Assembly (NCBI GenBank): GCA_002363575.1
Contig: DEWI01000003.1
Location: forward strand, 1-5,693
Direction: 5' to 3'
Length of the DNA stretch: 5,693 nucleotides
DNA from: Verrucomicrobia bacterium UBA3214
GTDB taxonomy: Bacteria; Verrucomicrobiota; Kiritimatiellia; RFP12; UBA1067
In this document: positions 1-5,178 of the stretch, one piece after another
Numbering within the stretch: position 1 is the first letter of the stretch
How the letters are laid out: every line of letters starts with the position of its first letter
Made by a program: the position numbers and the translations under genes
Notes under the pieces: model-generated
Database searches by the model: none
The model's input: the letters and a program-made list of their open reading frames with translations, nothing else
Told to the model about the DNA's origin: nothing

Positions 1-251
1 ACGGCGATGTTGTCTTTCGTGATGCATTCCTGCGGCGGGACGTCGATAGCCTGCTCCTTGAGCGTGTGGCGGTATGCGATGCGGTCGATGAAGGGCACGA
101 GCAGATGGAAGCCAGCATCCAGCGTGCAGCGATAGCGCCCCAGGCGCTCGACGATATACGCCGCTTTTTGCGGGACGATCACTGCCGTCTTCACCACGGC
201 GATGATTACGACGAGCGCGATTGCGCCGAAGAACACCAATGCGGAATCCAT
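1..251 (-). CDS. SPFH/band-7 (stomatin/paraslipin-like) membrane protein, 5' part only
   Basis: The 83 codons visible start at ATG 251-249 and run off the left edge. Residues about 4-20 form one hydrophobic N-terminal segment (FFGAIALVVIIAVV), expected to anchor the protein in the cytoplasmic membrane. An SPFH-domain start follows: VPQKAAYIVERLGRY at 26-40, then DAGFHLLVPFIDRIAYRH, then DVPPQECITKDN at 70-81. The V-ERLG-Y, G-H-L-PF-DR and TKDN blocks are characteristic of stomatin, paraslipin and QmcA proteins, which oligomerise at membranes and are linked to membrane-domain organisation and protease regulation. The start is well supported by a strong Shine-Dalgarno sequence at 255-265. The gene is transcribed divergently from the tRNA genes, from its own promoter at 298-306. 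The C-terminal coiled coil and any NfeD partner gene lie outside the window. The family assignment is confident; the cellular role is not. Confidence 0.9.
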   Translation of the reverse strand, partial: MDSALVFFGAIALVVIIAVVKTAVIVPQKAAYIVERLGRYRCTLDAGFHLLVPFIDRIAYRHTLKEQAIDVPPQECITKDNIA

Positions 252-254
252 AGT

Positions 255-265
255 CTTTCCTCCTT
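255..265 (-). promoter_or_regulatory. Strong Shine-Dalgarno sequence of the SPFH gene
   Basis: On the minus strand this reads AAGGAGGAAAG, with the core GGAGG followed by about seven bases before the ATG at 251. It is the strongest ribosome binding site in the window. It fixes the start codon of the SPFH gene and shows that this organism uses SD-led initiation at least for some genes. Confidence 0.85.
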
Positions 266-297
266 GTACGCTGTATTTGCGGTAAACCGCAGCCGGT

Positions 298-306
298 ATT
301 ATACCA
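298..306 (-). promoter_or_regulatory. Extended -10 promoter of the SPFH gene
   Basis: The minus strand carries TGG immediately before a perfect TATAAT (hexamer at 303 down to 298), a textbook extended -10 element (TGnTATAAT). No good -35 is seen at 17-18 bp; the closest candidates have about three of six matches, which an extended -10 can tolerate. Transcription would start near 290, leaving a leader of about 39 bases that contains the Shine-Dalgarno sequence. Confidence 0.7.
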
Positions 307-392
307 TATTTGGCGTCATCGTGCTTAAGCGCAGGCAGAATACGTCCCAAACCGCGCGCCGCAAAAATATGAAAAAAGTGAACTTTGCCCCC

Positions 393-422
393 TTGCGCGC
401 CCTCCGGAAAATATGCTATAAT
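393..422 (+). promoter_or_regulatory. Promoter of the tRNA-Asp/tRNA-Gln unit
   Basis: There is a TTGCGC -35-like element at 393-398, an 18-bp spacer, and a perfect TATAAT at 417-422 preceded by TGC (extended -10). The predicted start is about A429, 14 bases before the mature 5' end of tRNA-Asp, a normal leader for RNase P. The same TTGCGC and 18-bp spacing recur in the promoter at 728-757. Confidence 0.75.
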
Positions 423-442
423 ATCGCCACTTTTCGGAACGC

Positions 443-519
443 GGGGTTGTGGCGCAATTGGTTAGCGCACTGGACTGTCGATCCGGGGGTTGCGGGTTCG
501 AGCCCCGTCGACCCCGCCA
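443..519 (+). tRNA. tRNA-Asp (anticodon GUC)
   Basis: A full cloverleaf can be folded by hand. The acceptor stem is 443-449 with 509-515 (GGGGTTG/CGACCCC, one G-U pair). The D stem is 452-455 with 465-468 (GCGC/GCGC), with GG in the D loop. The anticodon stem is 470-474 with 482-486, and loop 475-481 (CTGTCGA) places GTC at 477-479. The T stem is 492-496 with 504-508 and the T loop starts TTCGAGC. The discriminator is G516, as expected for Asp, and CCA is encoded at 517-519. It reads both Asp codons, GAC and GAU. It is the first of two tRNAs from the promoter at 393-422. Confidence 0.97.
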
Positions 520-540
520 TTTTCGAGAAGTACGAGCAGT

Positions 541-614
541 TGCCTCGTGGTGTAATGGTAGCACCGCAGATTCTGATTCTGCTTGTTGGGGTTCGAGTCC
601 CTGCGAGGCAACCA
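541..614 (+). tRNA. tRNA-Gln (anticodon CUG)
   Basis: The acceptor stem 541-547 pairs perfectly with 604-610 (TGCCTCG/CGAGGCA), with the U1-A72 pair typical of tRNA-Gln. The D stem is 550-553 with 561-564. The anticodon stem 566-570 with 578-582 (GCAGA/TCTGC) encloses loop TTCTGAT, with CTG at 573-575. The T stem is 587-591 with 599-603 and the T loop is TTCGAGT. The discriminator is A611 and CCA is encoded at 612-614. It reads CAG, the common Gln codon in the genes of this window; a UUG isoacceptor for CAA would have to lie elsewhere. It follows tRNA-Asp by 21 bases and is probably cotranscribed. No clear intrinsic terminator follows. Confidence 0.97.
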
Positions 615-727
615 TTTCGATTCTTCCCTGTCGCCGCATCGAGTCTTGGATCGGTCTATTCTCCGTCCGTCTGTCGCCGCCGCGGTTTTCGCGCTTTCTT
701 GATTTGGCGATGGCGTGCGGCGCCCAC

Positions 728-757
728 TTGCGCGGCGCGGCGGCGATGTGGTATAAT
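728..757 (+). promoter_or_regulatory. Promoter of the metalloenzyme-mnmE transcript
   Basis: There is a TTGCGC element at 728-733, an 18-bp spacer, and a perfect TATAAT at 752-757 preceded by TGG (extended -10). Layout and -35 match the tRNA promoter. Transcription would start near 764, giving a leader of about 60 bases before the GTG start at 824. The rest of the 615-823 gap holds nothing else I can identify. Confidence 0.72.
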
Positions 758-823
758 CTACACCGGCAAACGACTACGCAAACCACAGAGGACGGCCGGC
801 AGGACGACGGCGCCATACAGGCA

Positions 824-1684
824 GTGAAGATACTATTCCTATTCATCGACGGGGTGGGGCTGAGCGCCCCCGCGACGGACAATCCCGTGAATCCGGAGGT
901 GTGCCCGGCGCTATGCGCCCTTATAGCGCGGCATTCCAGGCCGATCGACGCATGTCTCGGCGTCGAGGGAATACCGCAAAGCGCGACAGGCCAGGCGACG
1001 ATGTTCACCGGCGTGAACTGCGCGCGCGCGATGGGCAGGCATTGCGAGGGCTTTCCCGGCCCCGGACTTCGCAAGATCATCGAGGAAAGCAATCTCTTCC
1101 TGCAGCTTTGCAAGCGCGGCAAGCGCGTGGCGTTTGCCGACGCCTACCTGATAGACCGCCCGGAAGACCTTGCGGAGCGCCGCTTCAAATCCGTGACCAC
1201 GGTAATGGCGATGACTGCGCCGCAGACGATACGCACTATCGAGGATCTCATGGCGAACCGCGCGCTTTTGCAGGATTTGACGCGCGAGACGATACAGGAC
1301 CGGTATCCCGACGTGCCGGCGATACCGCCGCAGCGCGCCGCCGGGCATCTGGTGTCCATTGCGAGCGAAAACGACTTCACGCTCTACGAATTTTTCCAGA
1401 CCGACGTCGCCGGGCATTCGATGGATCATGCGCGCGCATGCGCGGTGCTGCGCACGTACGACCGCTTTCTCGAGCAGGTCGTGCAGCTTGTGGAGGTGGC
1501 GGGGATAACGCTGGTGATGACGGCGGACCACGGCAATATAGAGTCCATTTCGAACCGCGCGCACACCTGCAACCCCGTGCCGTTCATCGCGTACGGCCCT
1601 CGCGAAGAGGAGATACGTTCGCGCGTCCGATCGCTTTGCGATGTCACGCCGGCGATACTCGAAAGCTGGCGCGACGGCGAATGA
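824..1684 (+). CDS. Metalloenzyme (alkaline phosphatase/iPGM/phosphopentomutase) superfamily protein, function unknown
   Basis: The 286-residue protein starts at GTG 824; no ATG lies in frame between the promoter and the conserved N-terminus (KILFLFIDGVG), and the Shine-Dalgarno match is weak. The metal and nucleophile positions of the superfamily are all recognisable: D9 in IDG, the SATGQAT nucleophile loop at 53-59 (Ser53 or Thr55), D194 and H198 in DVAGH, D235 and H236 in ADHGN, and H247 in AHTCNPVPF. The catalytic site thus looks intact for a two-metal phosphotransfer or phosphatase reaction. It is much shorter than canonical cofactor-independent phosphoglycerate mutase (about 510 residues) or phosphopentomutase (about 400), so it lacks their full insert domains. 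The middle region (about 80-190) would be the small cap, and the substrate is not inferable. It is cytoplasmic, with no signal peptide. It precedes mnmE by 43 bases and is probably cotranscribed with it. Confidence 0.85.
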   Translation: MKILFLFIDGVGLSAPATDNPVNPEVCPALCALIARHSRPIDACLGVEGIPQSATGQATMFTGVNCARAMGRHCEGFPGPGLRKIIEESNLFLQLCKRGKRVAFADAYLIDRPEDLAERRFKSVTTVMAMTAPQTIRTIEDLMANRALLQDLTRETIQDRYPDVPAIPPQRAAGHLVSIASENDFTLYEFFQTDVAGHSMDHARACAVLRTYDRFLEQVVQLVEVAGITLVMTADHGNIESISNRAHTCNPVPFIAYGPREEEIRSRVRSLCDVTPAILESWRDGE

Positions 1685-1727
1685 GCAGGCGCTTTTGCGC
1701 GGCAAAGCGGAGCGGCGCGGTGGTTTT

Positions 1728-3044
1728 ATGGATACGATAGCGGCGATAGCTACGGCGGAAGGGCGCGGCGGCGTGGCGGTCGTTCGCGTCTCCGGAGATG
1801 ATGCATTCGGCATTTGCAAGCGCCTGGCCGGGTGCGCGGCGCGTCCGGGGCGCATAAGCGTGCGGAACGTGGCCGGGGAGGATTGCGTGGTGCTGGCTTT
1901 CAAGGCGCCGCATTCCTATACATGCGAGGACGTTGTGGAGTTCCAGTGCCACGGCGGCTATATCGCGCCGCGCCGCATTCTCAAGGCGTGCATCGATGGC
2001 GGCGCGCGGCTTGCGCGGCGCGGCGAATTCACCGAGCGGGCGTTTCTCAACGGACGCCTCGGCTACGAGGCTGCGGAGGCGGTGCTGGACTTGATCGATG
2101 CGCGCACCGAGCGCGCCGCGGAAGAGGCGCTGGGCGCGCTTGCCGGCAAGCCTGCGAAAGCCGTTCGCGAATGCTACGAGGAGGCGGTCGCGCTTTCCAG
2201 CGAGATCGAGCATGCGCTGGATATCGACGAAGGCGAACTGCCCGAAGGCTTCGAGCAGGGCGTGGCGCTGCGCGGCGCCGCGCTGCGCGCGCGCCTGGCG
2301 GGAGAAGCGGCGGCGATGCGGCGGCGCGCGGCGATGCGCCGCGGCGCCCTCGTGGTCCTCGCAGGCGCGCCGAACGCAGGGAAAAGCTCGCTTTTCAACG
2401 CGCTTGCGGAGGAGAACCGCGCCATCGTCTCCAGCATCGCCGGGACTACGCGGGACGCGATCGAGGCGTGGGTAGATATCGGCGGCTGGCCAGTCCGCCT
2501 CGTCGATACCGCCGGACTGCGCGAAACGGAAGATGAAATCGAGGCGGAGGGCGTGCGGCGCACGGAGGCGTTCGCATCCGCGGCCGATATCCTCGTCGCC
2601 GTCGAAAGTCTGGAGGCGGGAGCGCGCGCGCACGCCGGCGCCGCGCATGGCGCGCCTTGCGCGCTGACGGTGCATACAAAGAAGGATCTCGCGACGCGCG
2701 AAGCGCTGGCGGCGCTTCCCGCCGGCGCGCTCGCGGTCAGCGCGAAGACGGGCGAGGGCTTGGAGGCGCTGCGAAGCGCGATAGCCGGCGCGCTGGAAAA
2801 GCGCGCGGAGCAATCGCGGGAGGATTCCGCGCCGTGCGGCGCGCCGGAGTGCGCCGCAGCGGCGCTCGAGAGCGCGTGCGCGGCGCTGGACGCGGGCGCC
2901 GGAGGCGATTGGAGCGCGGGCGAGCTGGTGCTCGCCGGCAATGCAATGCGCCGCGCCGCCTCCATCCTCGGGGCGCATATCGGCGCGGAATACTCGGCGG
3001 ACATGCTGGAGAAGCTGTTTTCGCGCTTTTGCGTCGGCAAATGA
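1728..3044 (+). CDS. mnmE: tRNA uridine-5-carboxymethylaminomethyl modification GTPase MnmE
   Basis: The 438-residue protein is near the usual 450. MnmE works with MnmG to install the (carboxymethyl)aminomethyl group on wobble U34 of certain tRNAs, using a methylene-tetrahydrofolate carbon and GTP hydrolysis. The N-terminal folate-binding domain begins DTIAAIATAEGRGGVAVVRVSG and includes GEFTERAFLNGRL at 99-111. A helical domain surrounds an inserted G domain: P-loop GAPNAGKS at 213-220 (with the Asn used for K+ activation), GTTRD at 239-243, DTAG at 260-263, TKKD at 317-320 in the G4 position, and SAK at 338-340. The C-terminus FCVGK carries the family's invariant Cys (C435). ATG 1728 is chosen because it places the conserved N-terminus at residue 2; a weak GGTGG lies four bases upstream. 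G4 has Thr instead of the usual Asn, and the NGRL segment is followed by Gly rather than the usual Asp. The protein is very Ala-rich, as the GC content favours. Confidence 0.97.
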   Translation: MDTIAAIATAEGRGGVAVVRVSGDDAFGICKRLAGCAARPGRISVRNVAGEDCVVLAFKAPHSYTCEDVVEFQCHGGYIAPRRILKACIDGGARLARRGEFTERAFLNGRLGYEAAEAVLDLIDARTERAAEEALGALAGKPAKAVRECYEEAVALSSEIEHALDIDEGELPEGFEQGVALRGAALRARLAGEAAAMRRRAAMRRGALVVLAGAPNAGKSSLFNALAEENRAIVSSIAGTTRDAIEAWVDIGGWPVRLVDTAGLRETEDEIEAEGVRRTEAFASAADILVAVESLEAGARAHAGAAHGAPCALTVHTKKDLATREALAALPAGALAVSAKTGEGLEALRSAIAGALEKRAEQSREDSAPCGAPECAAAALESACAALDAGAGGDWSAGELVLAGNAMRRAASILGAHIGAEYSADMLEKLFSRFCVGK

Positions 3045-3081
3045 GATATTGCACTTCCGCAGCCATGCGGGAGATAAAATA

Positions 3082-3090
3082 TGGTATAAT
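3082..3090 (+). promoter_or_regulatory. Extended -10 promoter directly before etfB (predicts leaderless mRNA)
   Basis: TGG plus a perfect TATAAT at 3085-3090 matches the other three promoters in the window. With normal spacing, transcription starts seven bases past the hexamer, at C3097 or A3098, and A3098 is the first base of the etfB ATG. No -35 lies at the right distance; a TTGCAC at 3049-3054 is about 30 bp away, too far. No proper Shine-Dalgarno sequence lies between this element and the ATG. Confidence 0.65.
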
Positions 3091-3097
3091 ACGGGGC

Positions 3098-3949
3098 ATG
3101 AGTGAAAGTAAAAGCGGATACAACTGCGTCGTCTGCATAAAGCAGGTCCCGGACACCAAGAAGGTGACGGGCGATGCGATGAAGGCGGATGGTACGATCA
3201 ACCGCGCGGCGCTGCCGGCGATATTCAATCCGGAGGATCGCAACGCGCTCGAGGCTGCATTGCAGGTCAAGGAGCGCTATGGCGGCACTGTGACGGTGGT
3301 GACGATGGGACTGCCGGCGGCATGCGAAATCCTTCGCGAAGCGCTTATGCGCGGCGCCGACAAGGCGTATCTCGTGACGGATCGCAAGGCGGCCGGCTCC
3401 GATACCCTCGCAACTTCGTACATATTGTCGTGCGCAGTGAAGAAGTTTTCTCCGGATCTCGTATTCTGCGGCCGCCAGGCCATCGACGGCGACACGGCGC
3501 AGACGGGACCGCAGATCGCGGAGAAGCTCGGCGTGCCGGCCATCACGTATCTGGAGAAGCTCGAGCTGGACGGCGACTTCGCGCTCGCCACGCGCGACAT
3601 CGGAACCGGCGTGGAGACGGACCGCGTCCGCTTGCCGGCGCTTTTCACGGTGACGGAGAAATACGGCGAGCTGCGCCCTGCGGACGTAAAGCGCGTCATG
3701 AAATTCAAGAAGGCGAAAGCGCCCGCGGAGAAAGGCGCGGCGGCCGCCGCGGGTCTCGAGATCGGGCAGCTGTCGTGCGACGACATCGGAGCGGAGGCGG
3801 AGCGTTGCGGCTTCGCCGGTAGCCCGACGAACGTGAACAAGATCGTTTCCGTGGTGCTGGCCGGCGGCGACTACAAGGAAGTCGCGCCGACGGACGAAGG
3901 CATCGGCGCGCTCGTCGCCGAGCTGGTGGCCGACCACACGATAGGCTAG
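3098..3949 (+). CDS. etfB: Electron transfer flavoprotein, beta subunit
   Basis: The 283-residue protein has a typical length. EtfB pairs with EtfA; the beta subunit holds AMP in ordinary ETFs, or a second (bifurcating) FAD in anaerobic ones. Visible motifs are KQVPDT at 15-20, FNPEDRNALEAAL at 43-55, VTMG at 68-71, GSDTLATS at 100-107, CGRQAIDGDTAQTGP at 124-138 (nucleotide-binding loop) and CGFAGSPT at 237-244. The segment around 181-207 corresponds to the recognition loop that docks on acyl-CoA dehydrogenases. The GSDTLATS, DGDTAQ and GSPT blocks resemble the anaerobic group that includes bifurcating Bcd-Etf and Car complexes; whether it bifurcates is inference. ATG 3098 gives the conserved N-terminus eight residues in. 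An in-frame ATG at 3065 would add 11 residues but overlaps the -10 element and lacks an RBS. etfA follows after 107 bases. Confidence 0.96.
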   Translation: MSESKSGYNCVVCIKQVPDTKKVTGDAMKADGTINRAALPAIFNPEDRNALEAALQVKERYGGTVTVVTMGLPAACEILREALMRGADKAYLVTDRKAAGSDTLATSYILSCAVKKFSPDLVFCGRQAIDGDTAQTGPQIAEKLGVPAITYLEKLELDGDFALATRDIGTGVETDRVRLPALFTVTEKYGELRPADVKRVMKFKKAKAPAEKGAAAAAGLEIGQLSCDDIGAEAERCGFAGSPTNVNKIVSVVLAGGDYKEVAPTDEGIGALVAELVADHTIG

Positions 3950-3981
3950 CGCCGCAAGCGGCCGCGGCAATGCAAACAAGC

Positions 3982-4019
3982 GCAAGGCCTCTCCGATCCT
4001 GCAAGTCGCGGGGCTTTGC
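3982..4019 (+). other. Stem-loop in the etfB-etfA intergenic region
   Basis: GCAAGGCC at 3982-3989 pairs with GGCTTTGC at 4012-4019 (one G-U pair) and can extend two more pairs inward, with a loop of about 18 bases. There is also a perfect inverted repeat AATGCAAA (3969-3976) and TTTGCATT (4015-4022). The two pairings share the 3' arm, so they exclude one another. No T-run follows, so it does not look like an intrinsic terminator. It could be an mRNA-stability or processing element that sets the EtfB:EtfA ratio, or chance. Confidence 0.4.
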
Positions 4020-4045
4020 ATTCGATTCGACATGTAAAACCGTCC

Positions 4046-4051
4046 AGGGAG
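4046..4051 (+). promoter_or_regulatory. Shine-Dalgarno sequence of etfA
   Basis: AGGGAG lies five bases before ATG 4057. It selects this start over the in-frame ATG at 3970, which would add 29 residues unlike any ETF N-terminus and has no ribosome binding site. Confidence 0.8.
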
Positions 4052-4056
4052 AATTT

Positions 4057-5079
4057 ATGGCAACAGAACGCAGCAAGGGCGAGGTTTGGGTTTTCGCCGA
4101 ACAGGAGGATGGCGTCCTCGGCGACGTCCCGCGCGAACTTCTCGGCAAGGGAAGGGAATTGGCGGACAGGCTGGGCGTCAAGCTCGCCGCGGTGCTCGCC
4201 GGCGATGGCGTGGAAGGTCTGGCGGCGCGGCTTTTCGAAGCCGGCGCGGACCGCGTGCATCTTATCGACGATCCCGCGCTCAAGGTGTTCCGGGGCGTGG
4301 CGTACCGCAAGGCGCTCGTCGCGGCGATCCGCGAGGAGGCGCCGCAGATCGTGATATTCGGCGCGACGCACATGGGGCGCGATCTCGCGCCGGCCGTCGC
4401 ATCGGAATTGCGCTGCGGCTTGACGGCCGACTGCACCGATTTGCAGATCGGCGACTACACCGACAAGAAGACCGGCGAGGAGTTCAAGAACATCTTGATG
4501 CAGATTCGCCCGGCGTTCGGCGGCAACATCATCGCCACGATCGTCAATCCGCGCAACTGGCCGCAGATGGCCACCGTGCGCGAAGGCGTCATGAAGCCCC
4601 TGCCGGCGCAGCCGGGGCGCACAGGCGAAATCGTGCGGCACGGCGCCGGCCTTGACGGCGCGGACATCCCCGTGGAAGTGGTGGAGATCGTCCGCCGCCA
4701 TTCGACGGTCAATCTCAAAGGCGCGCGCATAATCGTGGCTGGCGGCGCCGGCGTAGGCTCGAAAGAAAATTTCAAGCTTCTGCACGAGCTGGCGGCGGCG
4801 ATAGGCGGCGCGGTAGGCGGCAGCCGCGCTGCGGTGGATCTCGGGTATGTCGAGCACGAGCGGCAGATCGGCCAGACCGGCGTGACGGTGCGCCCGGCGC
4901 TCATGATATCCTGCGGGATTTCCGGCGCGGTGCAGCATCTGGCGGGCATGCAGGATTCTGCGAAGATCATCGCGATCAATACTGACAAAGACGCGCCGAT
5001 ATTCAAGGTCGCGCATTACGGAATCGTCGGCGACCTCAACACGGTATTGCCGAAGTTGATAAAGGCGATCAAAGGCTGA
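4057..5079 (+). CDS. etfA: Electron transfer flavoprotein, alpha subunit
   Basis: The 340-residue protein has N-terminal domain I (EVWVFAEQEDG at 9-19; GATHMGRDLAP at 102-112; GLTADCTDL at 121-129; RPAFGGN at 151-157; PQMATVREGVM at 169-179) and a C-terminal FAD-binding domain from about 205. FAD-site residues are conserved: SRAAVD with Arg257 (human alphaArg249), GQTG with Thr274 (human alphaThr266) and GISGAVQHLAGM with His294 (human alphaHis286). The protein carries electrons as the EtfAB heterodimer in the cytoplasm, between acyl-CoA dehydrogenases and a quinone, NAD or ferredoxin route. One oddity is that the usually invariant Arg of the GGRG loop is Ala231 (AGGAGVG). The domain I sequence is closest in feel to anaerobe EtfA. 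It is translated from its own Shine-Dalgarno sequence and followed 99 bases later by an acyl-CoA dehydrogenase gene, the expected partner. Confidence 0.97.
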   Translation: MATERSKGEVWVFAEQEDGVLGDVPRELLGKGRELADRLGVKLAAVLAGDGVEGLAARLFEAGADRVHLIDDPALKVFRGVAYRKALVAAIREEAPQIVIFGATHMGRDLAPAVASELRCGLTADCTDLQIGDYTDKKTGEEFKNILMQIRPAFGGNIIATIVNPRNWPQMATVREGVMKPLPAQPGRTGEIVRHGAGLDGADIPVEVVEIVRRHSTVNLKGARIIVAGGAGVGSKENFKLLHELAAAIGGAVGGSRAAVDLGYVEHERQIGQTGVTVRPALMISCGISGAVQHLAGMQDSAKIIAINTDKDAPIFKVAHYGIVGDLNTVLPKLIKAIKG

Positions 5080-5094
5080 GGACGCGCGCATCGC

Positions 5095-5123
5095 GGGCGG
5101 GAAGGGCGCCGTTCCTCCCGCCT
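5095..5123 (+). terminator. GC-rich hairpin after etfA, possible weak or Rho-assisted terminator
   Basis: GGCGGGA at 5096-5102 pairs with TCCCGCC at 5116-5122, continued by GG (5104-5105) with CC (5114-5115) across a bulged A. The loop is 5106-5113. The stem is stable and sits 16 bases past the etfA stop. No T-run follows, but a C-rich, G-poor stretch does (about 5112-5178), which would suit Rho. It may instead simply protect the etfBA mRNA 3' end, since the next gene is probably in the same operon. Confidence 0.4.
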
Positions 5124-5178
5124 CTCGCCGTCTCCAGAATCCACCAAACCTCACAACCTTCAAACCGTTCAATCTGCA

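Noticed and set aside
681..700. Possible terminator after the tRNA genes (CGCG-GTTTT-CGCG followed by T-rich bases)
   Set aside because: The stem is only four base pairs and the following T-run is interrupted, so it is too weak to call.
449..823. N-terminal extension of the metalloenzyme gene back to an ATG at 449
   Set aside because: It would begin inside tRNA-Asp and span tRNA-Gln and the promoter at 728-757. The family's conserved N-terminus begins at GTG 824.
66..827. Plus-strand open frame of 253 codons
   Set aside because: It runs antisense to the SPFH gene, then through both promoters and both tRNA genes. It has no coding signal.
1641..1727. Upstream in-frame start of mnmE at 1641
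   Set aside because: It overlaps the preceding gene and adds 29 residues that do not match the MnmE N-terminus. ATG 1728 gives the canonical start.
2263..2350. Dense GCGC-rich, repeat-like tract inside mnmE
   Set aside because: It is ordinary coding sequence for an Ala/Arg-rich helical segment using GCG, GCC and CGC codons, with no regular repeat unit.
3049..3054. TTGCAC as the -35 of the etfB promoter
   Set aside because: It is about 30 bp from the TATAAT, far beyond the 16-19 bp that works.
2174..4033. Very long minus-strand open frame (619 codons) over mnmE and etfB
   Set aside because: It lies antisense to two clearly recognised genes. The translation is Ala/Arg/Ser-rich low-complexity sequence with no recognisable domain, as expected from GC-rich codons read on the wrong strand. 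The minus-strand frames at 1644-2978, 3946-5172 and 911-1903 were rejected for the same reason.
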